The position numbers and the translations under genes are program-made. A stretch of DNA of 64,000 nt from Asparagopsis taxiformis. Taxonomy: Eukaryota; Rhodophyta; Florideophyceae; Bonnemaisoniales; Bonnemaisoniaceae. Positions within the stretch are counted from its first letter, which is position 1. Every line of letters starts with the position of its first letter. The notes under the pieces were generated by a model. That model did not search any database and had not been told where the DNA came from. It saw only the letters and a program-made list of their open reading frames with translations. Below, in pieces: positions 52,018 through 62,739 of the stretch. The stretch is taken from positions 17,462 to 81,461 of the forward strand of contig JALQPE010001027.1 in NCBI GenBank assembly GCA_030407315.1, read 5' to 3'.

Positions 52018-54400
52018 CAATCCATAGTAGAGCATGTGTTGTGTGCAATGATCATCTGCCAAGTGGCAGCCAATCATACCCAAACAGAATACTGTGATGC
52101 GGATCCTACAGTGTCCGGAGGTCAGAGCTGAGCCATGGATCGTGAATTGCAGCCGTTGGACAGGACGAATAGAACAGGGGCAGGGAAGGGGTGAGTGCTG
52201 GTGGAAGACGAGTCGGTGAAGCGGAGGGCAAGGAGTCCCCAGCAGCGGTGTCGCAGACGGCTGTGTGAAATGGCTGGTAGTCTTCGGGAGGAGTCGAATT
52301 GAGATGTGAAGTGGATTAAATTTGTGGCCCGAGTTGGTAGAGTCATTGCTTGGAAACACCGGTTGCAATCATGCTGCATCGTGTTCAGCATCTGGGAGAA
52401 GCTGTGCCACGAATCATAGTCTACAGCCCCGCGTGTCGTGATAAGCGCCCTTCTGTCGTGGAAGGAGAGGCATTGTAGGACACTGTAGTCGGCCGTGTAA
52501 AGCAGCGCAGCGATCAGATCCGTGGGCAGTGGATGAACTAGTGTGGGCATGGAACGACTGACAATACGGGGCATGGGTGACGATTGTGGACAGATTGAAA
52601 ATGATCAACATTTGCTGAGTGAGTGCCACGGCTGCTTCTGTCTAGTCAACGCGTTCATTGTTTGTAGAGTAGTATCATATGACACAAACTGCACGCTGTT
52701 ACGGCACTGGGAAGAAGACGGGTGCAAAGGAAAGTGGAATAAACGATACGCCCTCGAGCAAGGATTATTAAACTAGTTACGATGTTCAATTATATGAATT
52801 AGCGCTACAAGTTTACAACAGGCAATCGGATCGAATGTGGAAATAGCTGAGGAGTGGACGTATCTCCGCATGAGTCACGGATGGAACGTACTGCGCCGCG
52901 TTGTATACCATACATGGATCACGCACTGGCGAGAATTCAATGCACAAACTGACAAATGCAAGTGTTGCCGCAACCAAATCAGCATACATGTCAGTCAATT
53001 GACGTAACTGATATACATCTTCAGACATGGTTGCTCCAAATAGTCCAAGCGCGTTGCATACATACGATTCGTCCATGCCGCATGTTCCCGATGCGATGCA
53101 AAGACGGTAGGATTAACTTGTTCCATGCACGCCGGAATCCGTTAGAAACTGCACCCGAACACTATCGCACTCTCTGTCCGTCGCCACAAAATTGAGAGGC
53201 AAACTTTGACGCCGCATTGCACGTGCACGCGCGTTTCGCCACGTTGGGAACTCGTGCGGCAGAGTGAAGCGACTGTCGTACAGTTTGAGTTCGTGACGAT
53301 TCGATGGTCTGCACGGATTGAGTAGTGTATGGGTACATCTCAGTGTGTCAATTCAAATCACCAAATATTTCACACTATTTTCAGTTTCTATACTTTCCCA
53401 CACTTTCACAAGTAATTCAGTTCGGCTTGAAATCGATCGCACTGTCCATCGGTGTAACAAGCTGCTCTCTCGTAGTCCACCACCGCGTAGGCCGACGCTA
53501 ACTTGATTCCGCGTCCACCTCTGCACACCCATCATGTTCCGATTAACTGCACGCCACTTTCCATCCATGCGCCATCTCAACTGAATGGATATCTATCCTC
53601 CGACATCACCCCGATGGCTGCACCATTGTCAATTGGTATTTGCAAGCAGCGCATACGTCTCGTGAAGCTGTCTCAACCTCACAAGCACCTCCTGATTCTC
53701 AACTATTGATTGTTCCACATGTCGAACATATAAATGCACCGAGCCCAGGGACGGGTACCGCGTCGGAGTGCATGCGGATGTTACCGAGCTTGCTCGGTAC
53801 CTGCAGCAGCCAGTTTTGAAACCGTATGTTGTAGCCTGTCCATGTATGGTGCGTACGGAATGCGGAAGAGTGCGTCTGAATCCTCAAATCATTCCAGATG
53901 CACTATACATGTCCACTGGCTACACATGCTCAGGCTGCGTAAGAAATCATCCAGTGAACGTATCAAACTTCTCTGGTGTGCCGAAAAAGCCGTCAGATCT
54001 GCCTTGCTCCATTTCAGTCACATCACTTAAGCACCAAACCAGTAAGGCGGAAAGGGTATGGCGAACCAGTGCTCAATATTTCACATCCATTGCGTTCATC
54101 ATGCGTCCACAATCGATCTATAAATCACTCTTCTGCGGGTCACGATCGACAACAAGCATCCAAGAAACAGTTTGAAAGAAGATGGTGTGGGTCACAGCTT
54201 GCAGATTCTGCTAGTAGATCATGGATAGAGAAGCAGCAGACGTATTCAGTCGCCGTAAGTTCACACTGTCTGCCGTGTTGGAACAACGAGTACTCCTCGA
54301 GGGGTATAACGCACACACCTCGCGTGTATCAGGTATCCGAGTTGGGAAGATCTAATCTTTGAGATCAGTCGGTGTGTTGGCCGTATCATCTGCAGCGCGT
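52018..54400. repeat. Spacer module of tandem unit 3, displaced by the nest
   Basis: Continues, after GTCAT, with CAATCCATAGTAGAGC exactly as at 3,291. 52,018-53,470 matches units 1 and 2; 53,500-54,400 matches the relic at 12,291-13,690. It shows where the native upstream region of NLR copy 3 now lies. Confidence 0.8.
52122..52574 (-). CDS. Small conserved ORF in spacer module, unit 3 (unknown function)
   Basis: 150 codons, the counterpart of 19,413-19,856, with a different first ten residues and a handful of substitutions (for example WRSLCQ to WHSFSQ). It stays open despite divergence, which is mildly supportive of coding. No recognised domain beyond a weak F-box-like start. Confidence 0.3.
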   Translation of the reverse strand: MPRIVSRSMPTLVHPLPTDLIAALLYTADYSVLQCLSFHDRRALITTRGAVDYDSWHSFSQMLNTMQHDCNRCFQAMTLPTRATNLIHFTSQFDSSRRLPAISHSRLRHRCWGLLALRFTDSSSTSTHPFPAPVLFVLSNGCNSRSMAQL

Positions 54401-54821
54401 CATTGAGACTAGGGATAGTAAGGATATACATATAATTACTCCGGGTCGTGACTCTAGTGCCTTCGCAGTTACAAAGTTCTTGATAGTCTGACAATACCAC
54501 GGTATCAACCATGGATTTACTGCTACTTGTGGGTTGGTCGGTGTAGGATGTAACATTCTCTAGATTGTAGTTGCGTTGAAGTAGGAATAGAATAGAACAT
54601 CTTCCGTCATCATATAGTGGAGCATGATATGATCTTTTTCTTTCAGGTGGTCTACCTGGACAGTCCTTTCCCACCTTTGAGGTAATCGTACAAGACAATT
54701 GCCGAGTTTTCAACGGAAATATTGTTGCCTTAGAAAGAAGCCATTGTGACACATCTCTTACTAGATTACTCCTTGAAGATTACGCCCGGTTCTTTGCTGA
54801 GGGTGTCGTCGCTTTGAGTGT
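54401..54821. other. Intergenic before element F
   Basis: A 163-codon minus-strand frame (54,261-54,752) partly covers it but has no recognisable motif and overlaps the spacer repeat. No gene is called. Confidence 0.35.
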
Positions 54822-54826
54822 ATACC

Positions 54827-55165
54827 TGGTGCACGCACGCGAAGACAGTACGTATCACCGTCTGCAATATATTGTGCACTTTCCCCGGCTACCATTATTA
54901 CTGATTAATAGTGGTACGCACTGATTACAGTACAGAAGTGAACGTTCCGGGAGTCTTGTGATTGAATCACTGCGATATCGATACATCGAACCTTTAGAGA
55001 GAAAGGATGAGCGGCATCGTCACTAGTGGAATTTCTACTGATGTGGTACAAGAATCCGGATTAGAAAGGAGGTCATGATGTACATATAATCCGACTGGCA
55101 GGGGAAATAAACAAAAGGAGCCAGCACACTAGCGGCAGTTTACTATTGCCCTACTGTTAGCCAAA
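54827..55165 (+). repeat. 5' LTR of element F (339 bp)
   Basis: Starts TGGTGCACGCACGCG and ends GTTAGCCAAA; repeated at 60,032. Confidence 0.93.
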
Positions 55166-55234
55166 GTGATCACTTAGCTTCTGAGCAATCATCGTGAGGC
55201 CTATCTGAGCTTCATCTCTCTTAAGCTCTCTAGT

Positions 55235-58200
55235 ATGGACGATCAAGGTACATCGTCATCTACTGGGCAACCAGTTTTCATGCCAATTGCACACCCGGAG
55301 CTGAAGAAACTTGGACGCAAAGCCATCCACACCTTCCTCCGGAACCGTGAAAACTATCTACTGCGTATACAAGATGCAAATTCTTCAGGGAGCAATATGA
55401 AGCCGGTATCGATAATCTCATCTGTCGATCGTGATCTTCTGCTATCCTTAATTGCATTTGAGACGTTTCCAGGTGTATCCGAGTTCAAGGAATTGACAGA
55501 TGATATACTGGAAGAATTTCTAAAGAGCAAAGAAGAAATAAAGCTAGAGTCCATATCGCTAGAGGACCTCGAGTCAGCGATAAAGACGTCAGTCAAGATC
55601 AATGTAAATGAACCAGATCCAGAACTTCGAATTCAGGCTCTGTTTACCGACTATCAAACTTTGCTGAGGAACAAGAAATGGGAAAGGCTGATCGAAGACA
55701 AACCAGCTCTCTCTATTCGACATATATGCGAAATGCTGAAGCCCAATGTCCTGAAGACCAGGATACAGCAAGATCTTGAACTAGGAGTACACGATCTGGA
55801 AGATAATTGGATGAAGTTTTACAAGCAGGTTATGAAACGTGCTGTAGCTTGTGAAGAGTACGTCCCGATAAAGTCCACGCCACCTCATCAGCATGAAAAA
55901 AGCAAACCACAAAGACGCGATAATGTCACTGTAAGGAGTTCTATGAATTCTCCTTGCGTACCTCCGAACTCCAGCACGCACAAGAATAAGGATACTTCTG
56001 AGAAGGCTTCTCATGTATCTTCAGTCTCTTGCTCGCCATCCAAAGCACTGCCAGACTGTCTCAATCCGTCCTGTAGCGGCAAACATTATATAAGATCATG
56101 TCCAAACACTTCCCAGGAGGAAAAGGATAGGTATTTGAAGCTATACCGAGACAAAAAGACCAAGAGCGGACGGCTTAGTATGTTAAACGAATCCATCACT
56201 AGCTCTAGTCGATTGAATGATTCTACTCGAGAAATCCCGGCAGGGCGGTTCAAGGCCTTACTGGCAGACAAGGTACTGGTTACTGTCAATGGCGACTATG
56301 GATCAGATCATGCCTCGCTCTCTGGGAGACATTTGGAAGAGTTATATCAAGCTGGTGTGTTTATCAATGTTTTACCGCTCGCAGAACCAATTTCTATGGG
56401 TCTTGCTCTGAACGAACGTGACGAGGTGGGGAAAGAGAAGTTGTATACTGCGAAACGTAAGGCACGTATATCTACTACAATCCATTTGCTTACAGGACCT
56501 TTACGGCTACGGAATGTTGAGTATCTCGTGTTTGATGAAGATATGGATGAGGTTTTACTTTCGCGCCCCTTGCTCCAATCCATAGGATTCGATTTGGAGA
56601 ATCACCTTTCTACAGTAAGGCACCTCTATCATGATGCGGACTTCTCACACATAGGTTTCAATGGGATAGAAGACAGTTTTCATGGCCAAGAAACGGGGGC
56701 AGAGAAGGGAAAACTGGCTGAATTGCTTCTTACACCGACGGATCAGAGTAGTGATACACTACCAATTGATGAATGCCCTGAATATTCTGTTGACAAGGTG
56801 GTAGTATCTAAAATCCACAAGAGTTCAGATTATGCAAAGTCTATGGACGATGGTTCGGAGCACAGCCTACCTGTGGGTGTAGATAATGACAAGGAATCGG
56901 CAGATGGAATTTCTTTGATGCTGGAAGACTGCATAAAAGAGGGCTTACCAGAAGAGTATCATAATGATATGTCTGCTCTTGTTCGAGAATACTCAGATAT
57001 TTTTCGAACCAAGCTTGGTGCAGATCCACCGGCACGTCTTCCTCCTATGAAGGTTCTCCTAAAGGAAGACGCAAAACCAATTAGGGTTCGAGTCCGACGC
57101 TATTCAGAACAACAAACTGAATTTTTAAGACGGAAGGTTGATGAACTGTTACAATTGGGACTAATATTCCCTAACAATAGCAGTCAATGGGCTTGCGCAC
57201 CATTGGTTGTTCCCAAGACAGGACCAGAGGGCTTCCGCTTCACGGTTGATCTCAGACCGGTCAATTCACAGACAATTCCGTTCGTCTGGCCAATGCCAGA
57301 CCTGGAATCTTGCACTGCGAAACTAACCAATGACACCTGTTTTGCCACTTTAGACTTGTGTCAAGGGTATTGGCAATTACCACTGGACCCTAGTTCACAA
57401 GAATGCCAAAGTTTCATTACAGCCGATGGAGTATTCACACCTACACGAGTAATGCATGGGCAAACAAATGCAGTGTCATACCTGCAAAGCAATGTACAGA
57501 TTCTTTGCCGAGATATTCGCGACTCTCTGCTACAATGGCTAGATGACATACTGATTCACTGTAGAACAGTAGTTCAACTACTCACTATTCTTCGCACTTT
57601 TTTTGGTATCTGCAGAGAGCACAATTTGAAACTGCATGCGAAAAAGTGTAGACTTTATCTGGAGACAGTGCGTTGGTGTGGCCGCTCAATAAGCAAGGAT
57701 GGAATTCGAATGGACCCAAACCGTCTAAACGGCCTTCTGAATATGTCTCACCCCATCACTGGTGCAGACCTGCAACAGTTCCTGTGTGCAGCAACATGGA
57801 TGAAACATTCGATTCCATCATTCACTACAGTTGTAGCATCACTTCATGCGACTCTTGAGGATGTGTACAAGATGGCGGGCAAGCGCACGAGGCACGCGGT
57901 TGCCAAAATTAAGCTTGATAGCTTGTGGGGTGATGACCAGCGAAAGGCATTTCAGAATGTCAAGGATTCTCTATTACATTCCACTACGCTCGCTCACCCT
58001 GACTCCTGTAAGCTTCTATGCCTTTATACAGACGCTTCAGAGTTTCATTGGTCGGGTGTGCTCACTCAAATTCCTGCGGTTGATATTGATGCTGACTTTG
58101 TCGACCAGAGACATCAGCCGTTGGCCTTTTTATCAGGCTCTTTCACTGGATCGCGCTCTCGTTGGTCGACTGCAGAAAAGGAGGCTTTCGCAATAATCGA

Positions 58201-60010
58201 GTCGGTATTGCGCCTGGACTACCTCCTTCTTCGCCCGGAAGGATTTTTCCTGTTTACCGACCATAAGAACTTGGTATTCATATTTGATCCCTTATCTTCA
58301 CGCCAGTCGATGGGTAAGCACACTACAAGCAAGATTTCGAGATGGGCTATGAGGCTTTCAGCATTCCGTTACACCATAATCCATATTCCCGGGCCCGAAA
58401 ACTGTTGGGCGGACTTGATGTCCCGCTGGGGAGCCCCCACAGTGGTACAAAATCACGGTGCATCAGTCCGTGCTAAACTATCGGCACTTTTCGTTGCTCC
58501 AGTGGCACCCGACTTGGATTCAGATTTCAAGTGGCCTTCGTCAGTCGATATCATAACGGCACAGAAGGCAGCCTCTGGAAATGAAGAGGGACTCCCACCA
58601 AAGAGGAAAAAGAAGGGAATGGCAGTCACCAAGTCAGGATCAATCTGGATTCCTTCCCATGCTGTGGAACTTCAACTACGCATATGCATTATAGGACATT
58701 GCGGAAGAAGTGGACACCGTGGAGCAGATACTACACTCAAAACAATTTCCGAGATGTTTTATTGGAAAAATATGGATTCCGACATTCAGTCGTTCTGTAG
58801 GTCTTGTCTACACTGCCTGGCGACTACTGGAGGCCACAGGATTCCAAGACCGCTATCACATGCTCTGCATTCTGATAAACCCAATGAAGTGTTGCACTTT
58901 GATTACCTTTTCATGGGACAAAGTTTCATTGGTCACCAGTACGTGCTCATCTTAAAAGATGACGCGTCTTCATTCGTATGGCTTGAGCCAACAGCAGTGG
59001 CAGATGCCGCAACAGCGGTAGAAGTACTTTGTCGATGGTTCGCATCCTTTGGCGTATCCTATACTTGGGTGAGCGATCAAGGCAGTCATTTCTGCAATAC
59101 AATTATGCGTCAACTTAATAGAGAGTTGCATACGCGACACCACTTCACGACAGCATATTGTCCACAGTCCAATGGAACAGTGGAAAGCATGTGTAAGGAG
59201 GTTCTTCGAGCTGCAAGAGCTCTGCTTTCGGAATTTCGTATGGATACCAAGGATTGGCCCAAATTAATTCGTCTGATTCAGACAATACTGAATCACTCTA
59301 AGCGCCCCTCTCTGGGTAATATCGCTCCAATCACGGCTTTCACTGGACAACCCGCAGACAGCCCACTTCTTTCTATCGTTCCACCTTCAGTTCCAGAACC
59401 TCGCTCTTTATCATTCATACAGGCGCAAAAGATTGCTGGTATCAAATCGTTGCTCCAAGCATCTGATGATTTACACAAAGAAGTCTCTTTCCGTCGAACA
59501 AAGAAAAGACAACAATCTATCGCAGCTCACAACGCTAGAACAAATGTGAGTGAGATTAATTTCACAGTTGGTGACTATGTACTAGTCGCGCAGAGGCTTA
59601 AAAATGATGGCAACAAGCTTAGGATCAAATGGCGTGGGCCTCAACGTATCACAAGAGCCGATTCTGACGTTGTTTATGAGGTGGAAGATCTCCTTTCAGG
59701 ACTTTTAACTTTGGTTCATGCTAATCGGTTGAAGTTTTATGCTGATTCCAGTCTCAATGTGACCGAGACACTATTGGACACTGTTGCAAATAATAATCCA
59801 CATTATAACAAGGCGGAGCAGTTGCTCGACCTGCGCTATAACAATGAGCTGGCCAGGTATGAGGTCCAAGTGAAATGGGAAGGGTTTGATCATGAGGATC
59901 CCACATGGGAGCCAATGGAAAACTTACGAGAAGACATTCCCAAAATGCTTGAAAGCTTCATGTCCTCGCATCATGATGTTGAGATGGTACAGCAAGCACT
60001 CGCATTGTGA
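55235..60010 (+). CDS. gag-pol polyprotein of chromovirus F
   Basis: 1,591 codons in a single frame. Gag-like helical region to about 240; zinc knuckle CLNPSCSGKHYIRSC (C-x4-C-x3-H-x4-C, about 275-290); protease region with NGDYGSDHASLSGRHL, the Asp at about 354 followed by Tyr-Gly instead of Thr/Ser-Gly; RT with LLQWLDDILI (768-771); RNase H with YTDASEFHWSG and FTDHKNL; integrase H-x-H (HCGRSGHRG, about 1,155) and CRSCLHC, Asp in HFDYLF (about 1,222), Asp in VSDQGSH (about 1,279), Glu in NGTVESM (about 1,314); C-terminal chromodomain about 1,530-1,575 (VQVKWEGF, EDPTWEPME). Gag and pol need no frameshift. Catalytic residues of RT and integrase are intact, so likely functional. Confidence 0.95.
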   Translation: MDDQGTSSSTGQPVFMPIAHPELKKLGRKAIHTFLRNRENYLLRIQDANSSGSNMKPVSIISSVDRDLLLSLIAFETFPGVSEFKELTDDILEEFLKSKEEIKLESISLEDLESAIKTSVKINVNEPDPELRIQALFTDYQTLLRNKKWERLIEDKPALSIRHICEMLKPNVLKTRIQQDLELGVHDLEDNWMKFYKQVMKRAVACEEYVPIKSTPPHQHEKSKPQRRDNVTVRSSMNSPCVPPNSSTHKNKDTSEKASHVSSVSCSPSKALPDCLNPSCSGKHYIRSCPNTSQEEKDRYLKLYRDKKTKSGRLSMLNESITSSSRLNDSTREIPAGRFKALLADKVLVTVNGDYGSDHASLSGRHLEELYQAGVFINVLPLAEPISMGLALNERDEVGKEKLYTAKRKARISTTIHLLTGPLRLRNVEYLVFDEDMDEVLLSRPLLQSIGFDLENHLSTVRHLYHDADFSHIGFNGIEDSFHGQETGAEKGKLAELLLTPTDQSSDTLPIDECPEYSVDKVVVSKIHKSSDYAKSMDDGSEHSLPVGVDNDKESADGISLMLEDCIKEGLPEEYHNDMSALVREYSDIFRTKLGADPPARLPPMKVLLKEDAKPIRVRVRRYSEQQTEFLRRKVDELLQLGLIFPNNSSQWACAPLVVPKTGPEGFRFTVDLRPVNSQTIPFVWPMPDLESCTAKLTNDTCFATLDLCQGYWQLPLDPSSQECQSFITADGVFTPTRVMHGQTNAVSYLQSNVQILCRDIRDSLLQWLDDILIHCRTVVQLLTILRTFFGICREHNLKLHAKKCRLYLETVRWCGRSISKDGIRMDPNRLNGLLNMSHPITGADLQQFLCAATWMKHSIPSFTTVVASLHATLEDVYKMAGKRTRHAVAKIKLDSLWGDDQRKAFQNVKDSLLHSTTLAHPDSCKLLCLYTDASEFHWSGVLTQIPAVDIDADFVDQRHQPLAFLSGSFTGSRSRWSTAEKEAFAIIESVLRLDYLLLRPEGFFLFTDHKNLVFIFDPLSSRQSMGKHTTSKISRWAMRLSAFRYTIIHIPGPENCWADLMSRWGAPTVVQNHGASVRAKLSALFVAPVAPDLDSDFKWPSSVDIITAQKAASGNEEGLPPKRKKKGMAVTKSGSIWIPSHAVELQLRICIIGHCGRSGHRGADTTLKTISEMFYWKNMDSDIQSFCRSCLHCLATTGGHRIPRPLSHALHSDKPNEVLHFDYLFMGQSFIGHQYVLILKDDASSFVWLEPTAVADAATAVEVLCRWFASFGVSYTWVSDQGSHFCNTIMRQLNRELHTRHHFTTAYCPQSNGTVESMCKEVLRAARALLSEFRMDTKDWPKLIRLIQTILNHSKRPSLGNIAPITAFTGQPADSPLLSIVPPSVPEPRSLSFIQAQKIAGIKSLLQASDDLHKEVSFRRTKKRQQSIAAHNARTNVSEINFTVGDYVLVAQRLKNDGNKLRIKWRGPQRITRADSDVVYEVEDLLSGLLTLVHANRLKFYADSSLNVTETLLDTVANNNPHYNKAEQLLDLRYNNELARYEVQVKWEGFDHEDPTWEPMENLREDIPKMLESFMSSHHDVEMVQQALAL

Positions 60011-60031
60011 CCTCTCTTCAAAGGAGAGAAG

Positions 60032-60370
60032 TGGTGCACGCACGCGAAGACAGTACGTATCACCGTCTGCAATATATTGTGCACTTTCCCCGGCTACCAT
60101 TATTACTGATTAATAGTGGTACGCACTGATTACAGTACAGAAGTGAACGTTCCGGGAGTCTTGTGATTGAATCACTGCGATATCGATACATCGAACCTTT
60201 AGAGAGAAAGGATGAGCGGCATCGTCACTAGTGGAATTTCTACTGATGTGGTACAAGAATCCGGATTAGAAAGGAGGTCATGATGTACATATAATCCGAC
60301 TGGCAGGGGAAATAAACAAAAGGAGCCAGCACACTAGCGGCAGTTTACTATTGCCCTACTGTTAGCCAAA
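60032..60370 (+). repeat. 3' LTR of element F (339 bp)
   Basis: Identical by eye to 54,827-55,165; followed by ATACC duplication. Confidence 0.93.
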
Positions 60371-60375
60371 ATACC

Positions 60376-61679
60376 CCACCAACTGCAAGATATCTCTGGT
60401 GTGAATTTATGATCAAGCGACGTGCGTAACAACTAAGGGTGTTTCCAGCTGGATTCTGCGCTCAGTTCAGTCGCCCTTTCTGTATTACCCTCCATCCGCG
60501 ATGAGACTACGACAATCTCCCCAAATGCTGAGAGAGCTTGTTCCTCAGATGCCGACATGCCAGGCCAAAAAGGATTTTTCACACGAGTTTCATCAAGTGA
60601 CGGTCACTTCTGTTTTCGTATATCTGGCTTGTGTGTCCAAGTGTGCGGAGCCGTTTCCAGTTCACCAATTGTGGAGTTGCGCGGGTGAAGGAATGAAAAC
60701 GTATCATAATTAGACGGACACATGGATATGGGATTTCCGTGATTGTTTATCCCTGTAAAACCCTAATAATCGTCATTGCTGCTGTGGTGACTGCACCCAT
60801 ACATCTTGTCACAATCTCAAAATCATTCTACTCTGCGTCGATCGATTCTCGTGCCCTTCTCTTCTTTCTGTTCACGAGTGCAATATAATTCCAGGTTCAG
60901 TGTGTGTAGTAGTATCATTACACAACAGCCGGAATTGATCACCAAACAAACCAGTGAATGCAGCCTTTTGTATGATGTGACCTTGCTTTGAAGCACCTCC
61001 AACATTGCGAGTTCCATGGCTCGACGGCAGGTTCCCCCGCTCGTGGTTTACAACGTTTATCTTTTATAGCTGGAACAGCCTTAGCCGTGTTCCTTCACTC
61101 ACCCAATGTGCTCCCTTTGTTTTCATGAAAATTTGGATGCTGATTGTGAACCTCATACGATAGCTATATTTCACTCAGAAGACTATTGTCACATAGTGAC
61201 GAAAAATACCTACACGTTGTTCAACTTCTTCTTCGCTGCCAGATCTCGACTTGTGATATCCAGTGTCCTGGTACGGAACCCAATACATGATGGTATATCA
61301 GCATATCGCTCCTTGCCTCATCAGACGAAGGAGAGCTAGATGCAACTACATCGCGAAAGGAACCATAAAACTTTCAACCTACACGCTTTGACGTGATGTA
61401 CGATTTTTTCCTTCTTCTTATTCACCCCAACCACTCACGCAATGGCCAGTCAGCAAAAAACATTGCTCTCTTTCATGGACAAGTTATCCATCAACTAAAG
61501 TCCATATAGTTCATCTATCAAAGTGGTCTAGTATCATTTCTGCCGTCACAATCCCATCTTGACAAAACATCTGCATTCAACGCAATCGCAACGACTTTGA
61601 ATACTTCATTCGGTGCTCTATTCATCGATACGCCCATCTCTTTACCACAAAAGCCGTTTCTGCTGCCCTCCAGTCGCCT
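60376..61679. other. Intergenic, no supported gene
   Basis: Moderately AT-rich sequence with frames under 80 codons and no recognised motif, repeat or RNA gene. Confidence 0.4.
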
Positions 61680-61686
61680 ATAAATT
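61680..61686 (+). promoter_or_regulatory. TATA box upstream of the 202-codon gene
   Basis: TATAAAT lies 84 bp before the ATG at 61,771, a plausible core-promoter distance for a start site near 61,710. Confidence 0.5.
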
Positions 61687-61770
61687 CAGCCCCCACTGCA
61701 GCACTCAAACCTTTCCAGTTGGTCACACCACATAACTCGCATACATTGGTATCACAGCTTTTGCGTCACA

Positions 61771-62379
61771 ATGTACCACAACTACGTATTCCTCTTCCTT
61801 CTAAGCCTCATATTCTACTATGTGAGCTCTGAAGATGAGGTTCCTGAAGTCAAGATTTCCACCCATCAGAGCGTTGTTGATGTCAACTCTCGTTCGCAGG
61901 CCAGTGAAACATCCCTGGATGTCAATAATGTATCTCTCGATACGCATACTTCGGAGCACCAGGAATCCTCATCGACTTGTTCTCTCAATCAGTCCCTAGC
62001 CGAAATCAAATTGGTTAAGAAAGAAATCGAAATTCTCGTCAAACACTACCACTGCGTCCATTTCTTTCTATGTCCGTACATCTTTCATTTCGTTGTTCAA
62101 ATTACTTATAGGATTGAAACTGACGACATTGCTGAAGCGATAAGTATGTTGGAAAGAATTGCCGCAAGGAAACGCGGGATCTTTGGATGCATCAGAAGAT
62201 TTAGTAGAAGATGCCGAAGAGGTCCGGTTGAGTCTCGGAGAACTTGTTCCATGACAGGACTTGGGCGCTGTACTAGAGGCACTGATGCCGAAATAACCGA
62301 GGTGGGATCCAAGGATTGTTGTGTTCAGAATTCGTGCCGAGTGATGCGAAAGCTGGTACCGACGCTGAGCAGAGTGTGA
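61771..62379 (+). CDS. Possible secreted small protein, Cys-rich C-terminus, unknown function
   Basis: 202 codons. MYHNYVFLFLLSLIFYYVSS has a hydrophobic core typical of a signal peptide, with likely cleavage before EDEV. A Ser/Thr/Glu-rich segment follows (about 20-75). A second hydrophobic stretch lies at about 95-112 (HFFLCPYIFHFVVQ). The basic C-terminus has about nine Cys from residue 148 (GCIRRFSRRCRRG onward). The second hydrophobic stretch is pyrimidine-rich DNA ending in TTATAG and might be an unspliced intron, but the splice I tried gives a stop. Not recognised. Confidence 0.45.
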   Translation: MYHNYVFLFLLSLIFYYVSSEDEVPEVKISTHQSVVDVNSRSQASETSLDVNNVSLDTHTSEHQESSSTCSLNQSLAEIKLVKKEIEILVKHYHCVHFFLCPYIFHFVVQITYRIETDDIAEAISMLERIAARKRGIFGCIRRFSRRCRRGPVESRRTCSMTGLGRCTRGTDAEITEVGSKDCCVQNSCRVMRKLVPTLSRV

Positions 62380-62552
62380 AAGGATTGATGCGCAAGACAC
62401 ATCAACACTCAATTGAATTCTAGCGAGTCGTTATTCTTTCCAACGAGAGCAAACGCCCTTTGTGCGCTGGTGCGCGTCGTGCTTTAGACCTTTGCATTAC
62501 ATCATTGAGAATTTGGTAAAGACAGCCGGTGTAGCCTACAAGTGGTCGTCAT

Positions 62553-62621
62553 TGTAAAACCAATGAACCACATGTCCGGTGTGACTAGTGGTTGTACGAG
62601 GATAAAGGTATTTATCCAACA
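62553..62621 (-). repeat. 3' LTR of the miniature element (69 bp)
   Basis: Matches 62,740-62,809 and the 3' LTR of the chimeric copy at 19,245-19,314 (reverse orientation). Confidence 0.9.
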
Positions 62622-62739
62622 CTCACGGTATTTAGACCTGCCTATTTTGGCCCGGACAGGAGGGAAGTTGTGTGTAATCGTCGGGAGTTGAACCCGGGAT
62701 GGTGTGAAGTGTGCCAGTGGAGTGCCTGGGCCCATAACC

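Larger units (their letters stand above)
54827..60370 (+). mobile_element. Chromovirus F (Ty3/gypsy), complete and apparently intact
   Basis: Duplication ATACC at 54,822-54,826 and 60,371-60,375. LTRs 54,827-55,165 and 60,032-60,370 are 339 bp each and I see no difference between them. One uninterrupted gag-pol frame. The 3' LTR is preceded by polypurine AAAGGAGAGAAG (60,020-60,031). The LTR ends TGGTGC..GCCAAA deviate from TG..CA. No TGG-type primer site directly follows the 5' LTR (GTGATCACTTAGC). Confidence 0.95.

Noticed and set aside
62038..62111. Intron with GT..TTATAG in the 202-codon gene
   Set aside because: Splicing there gives an immediate stop codon, whereas the unspliced frame stays open.
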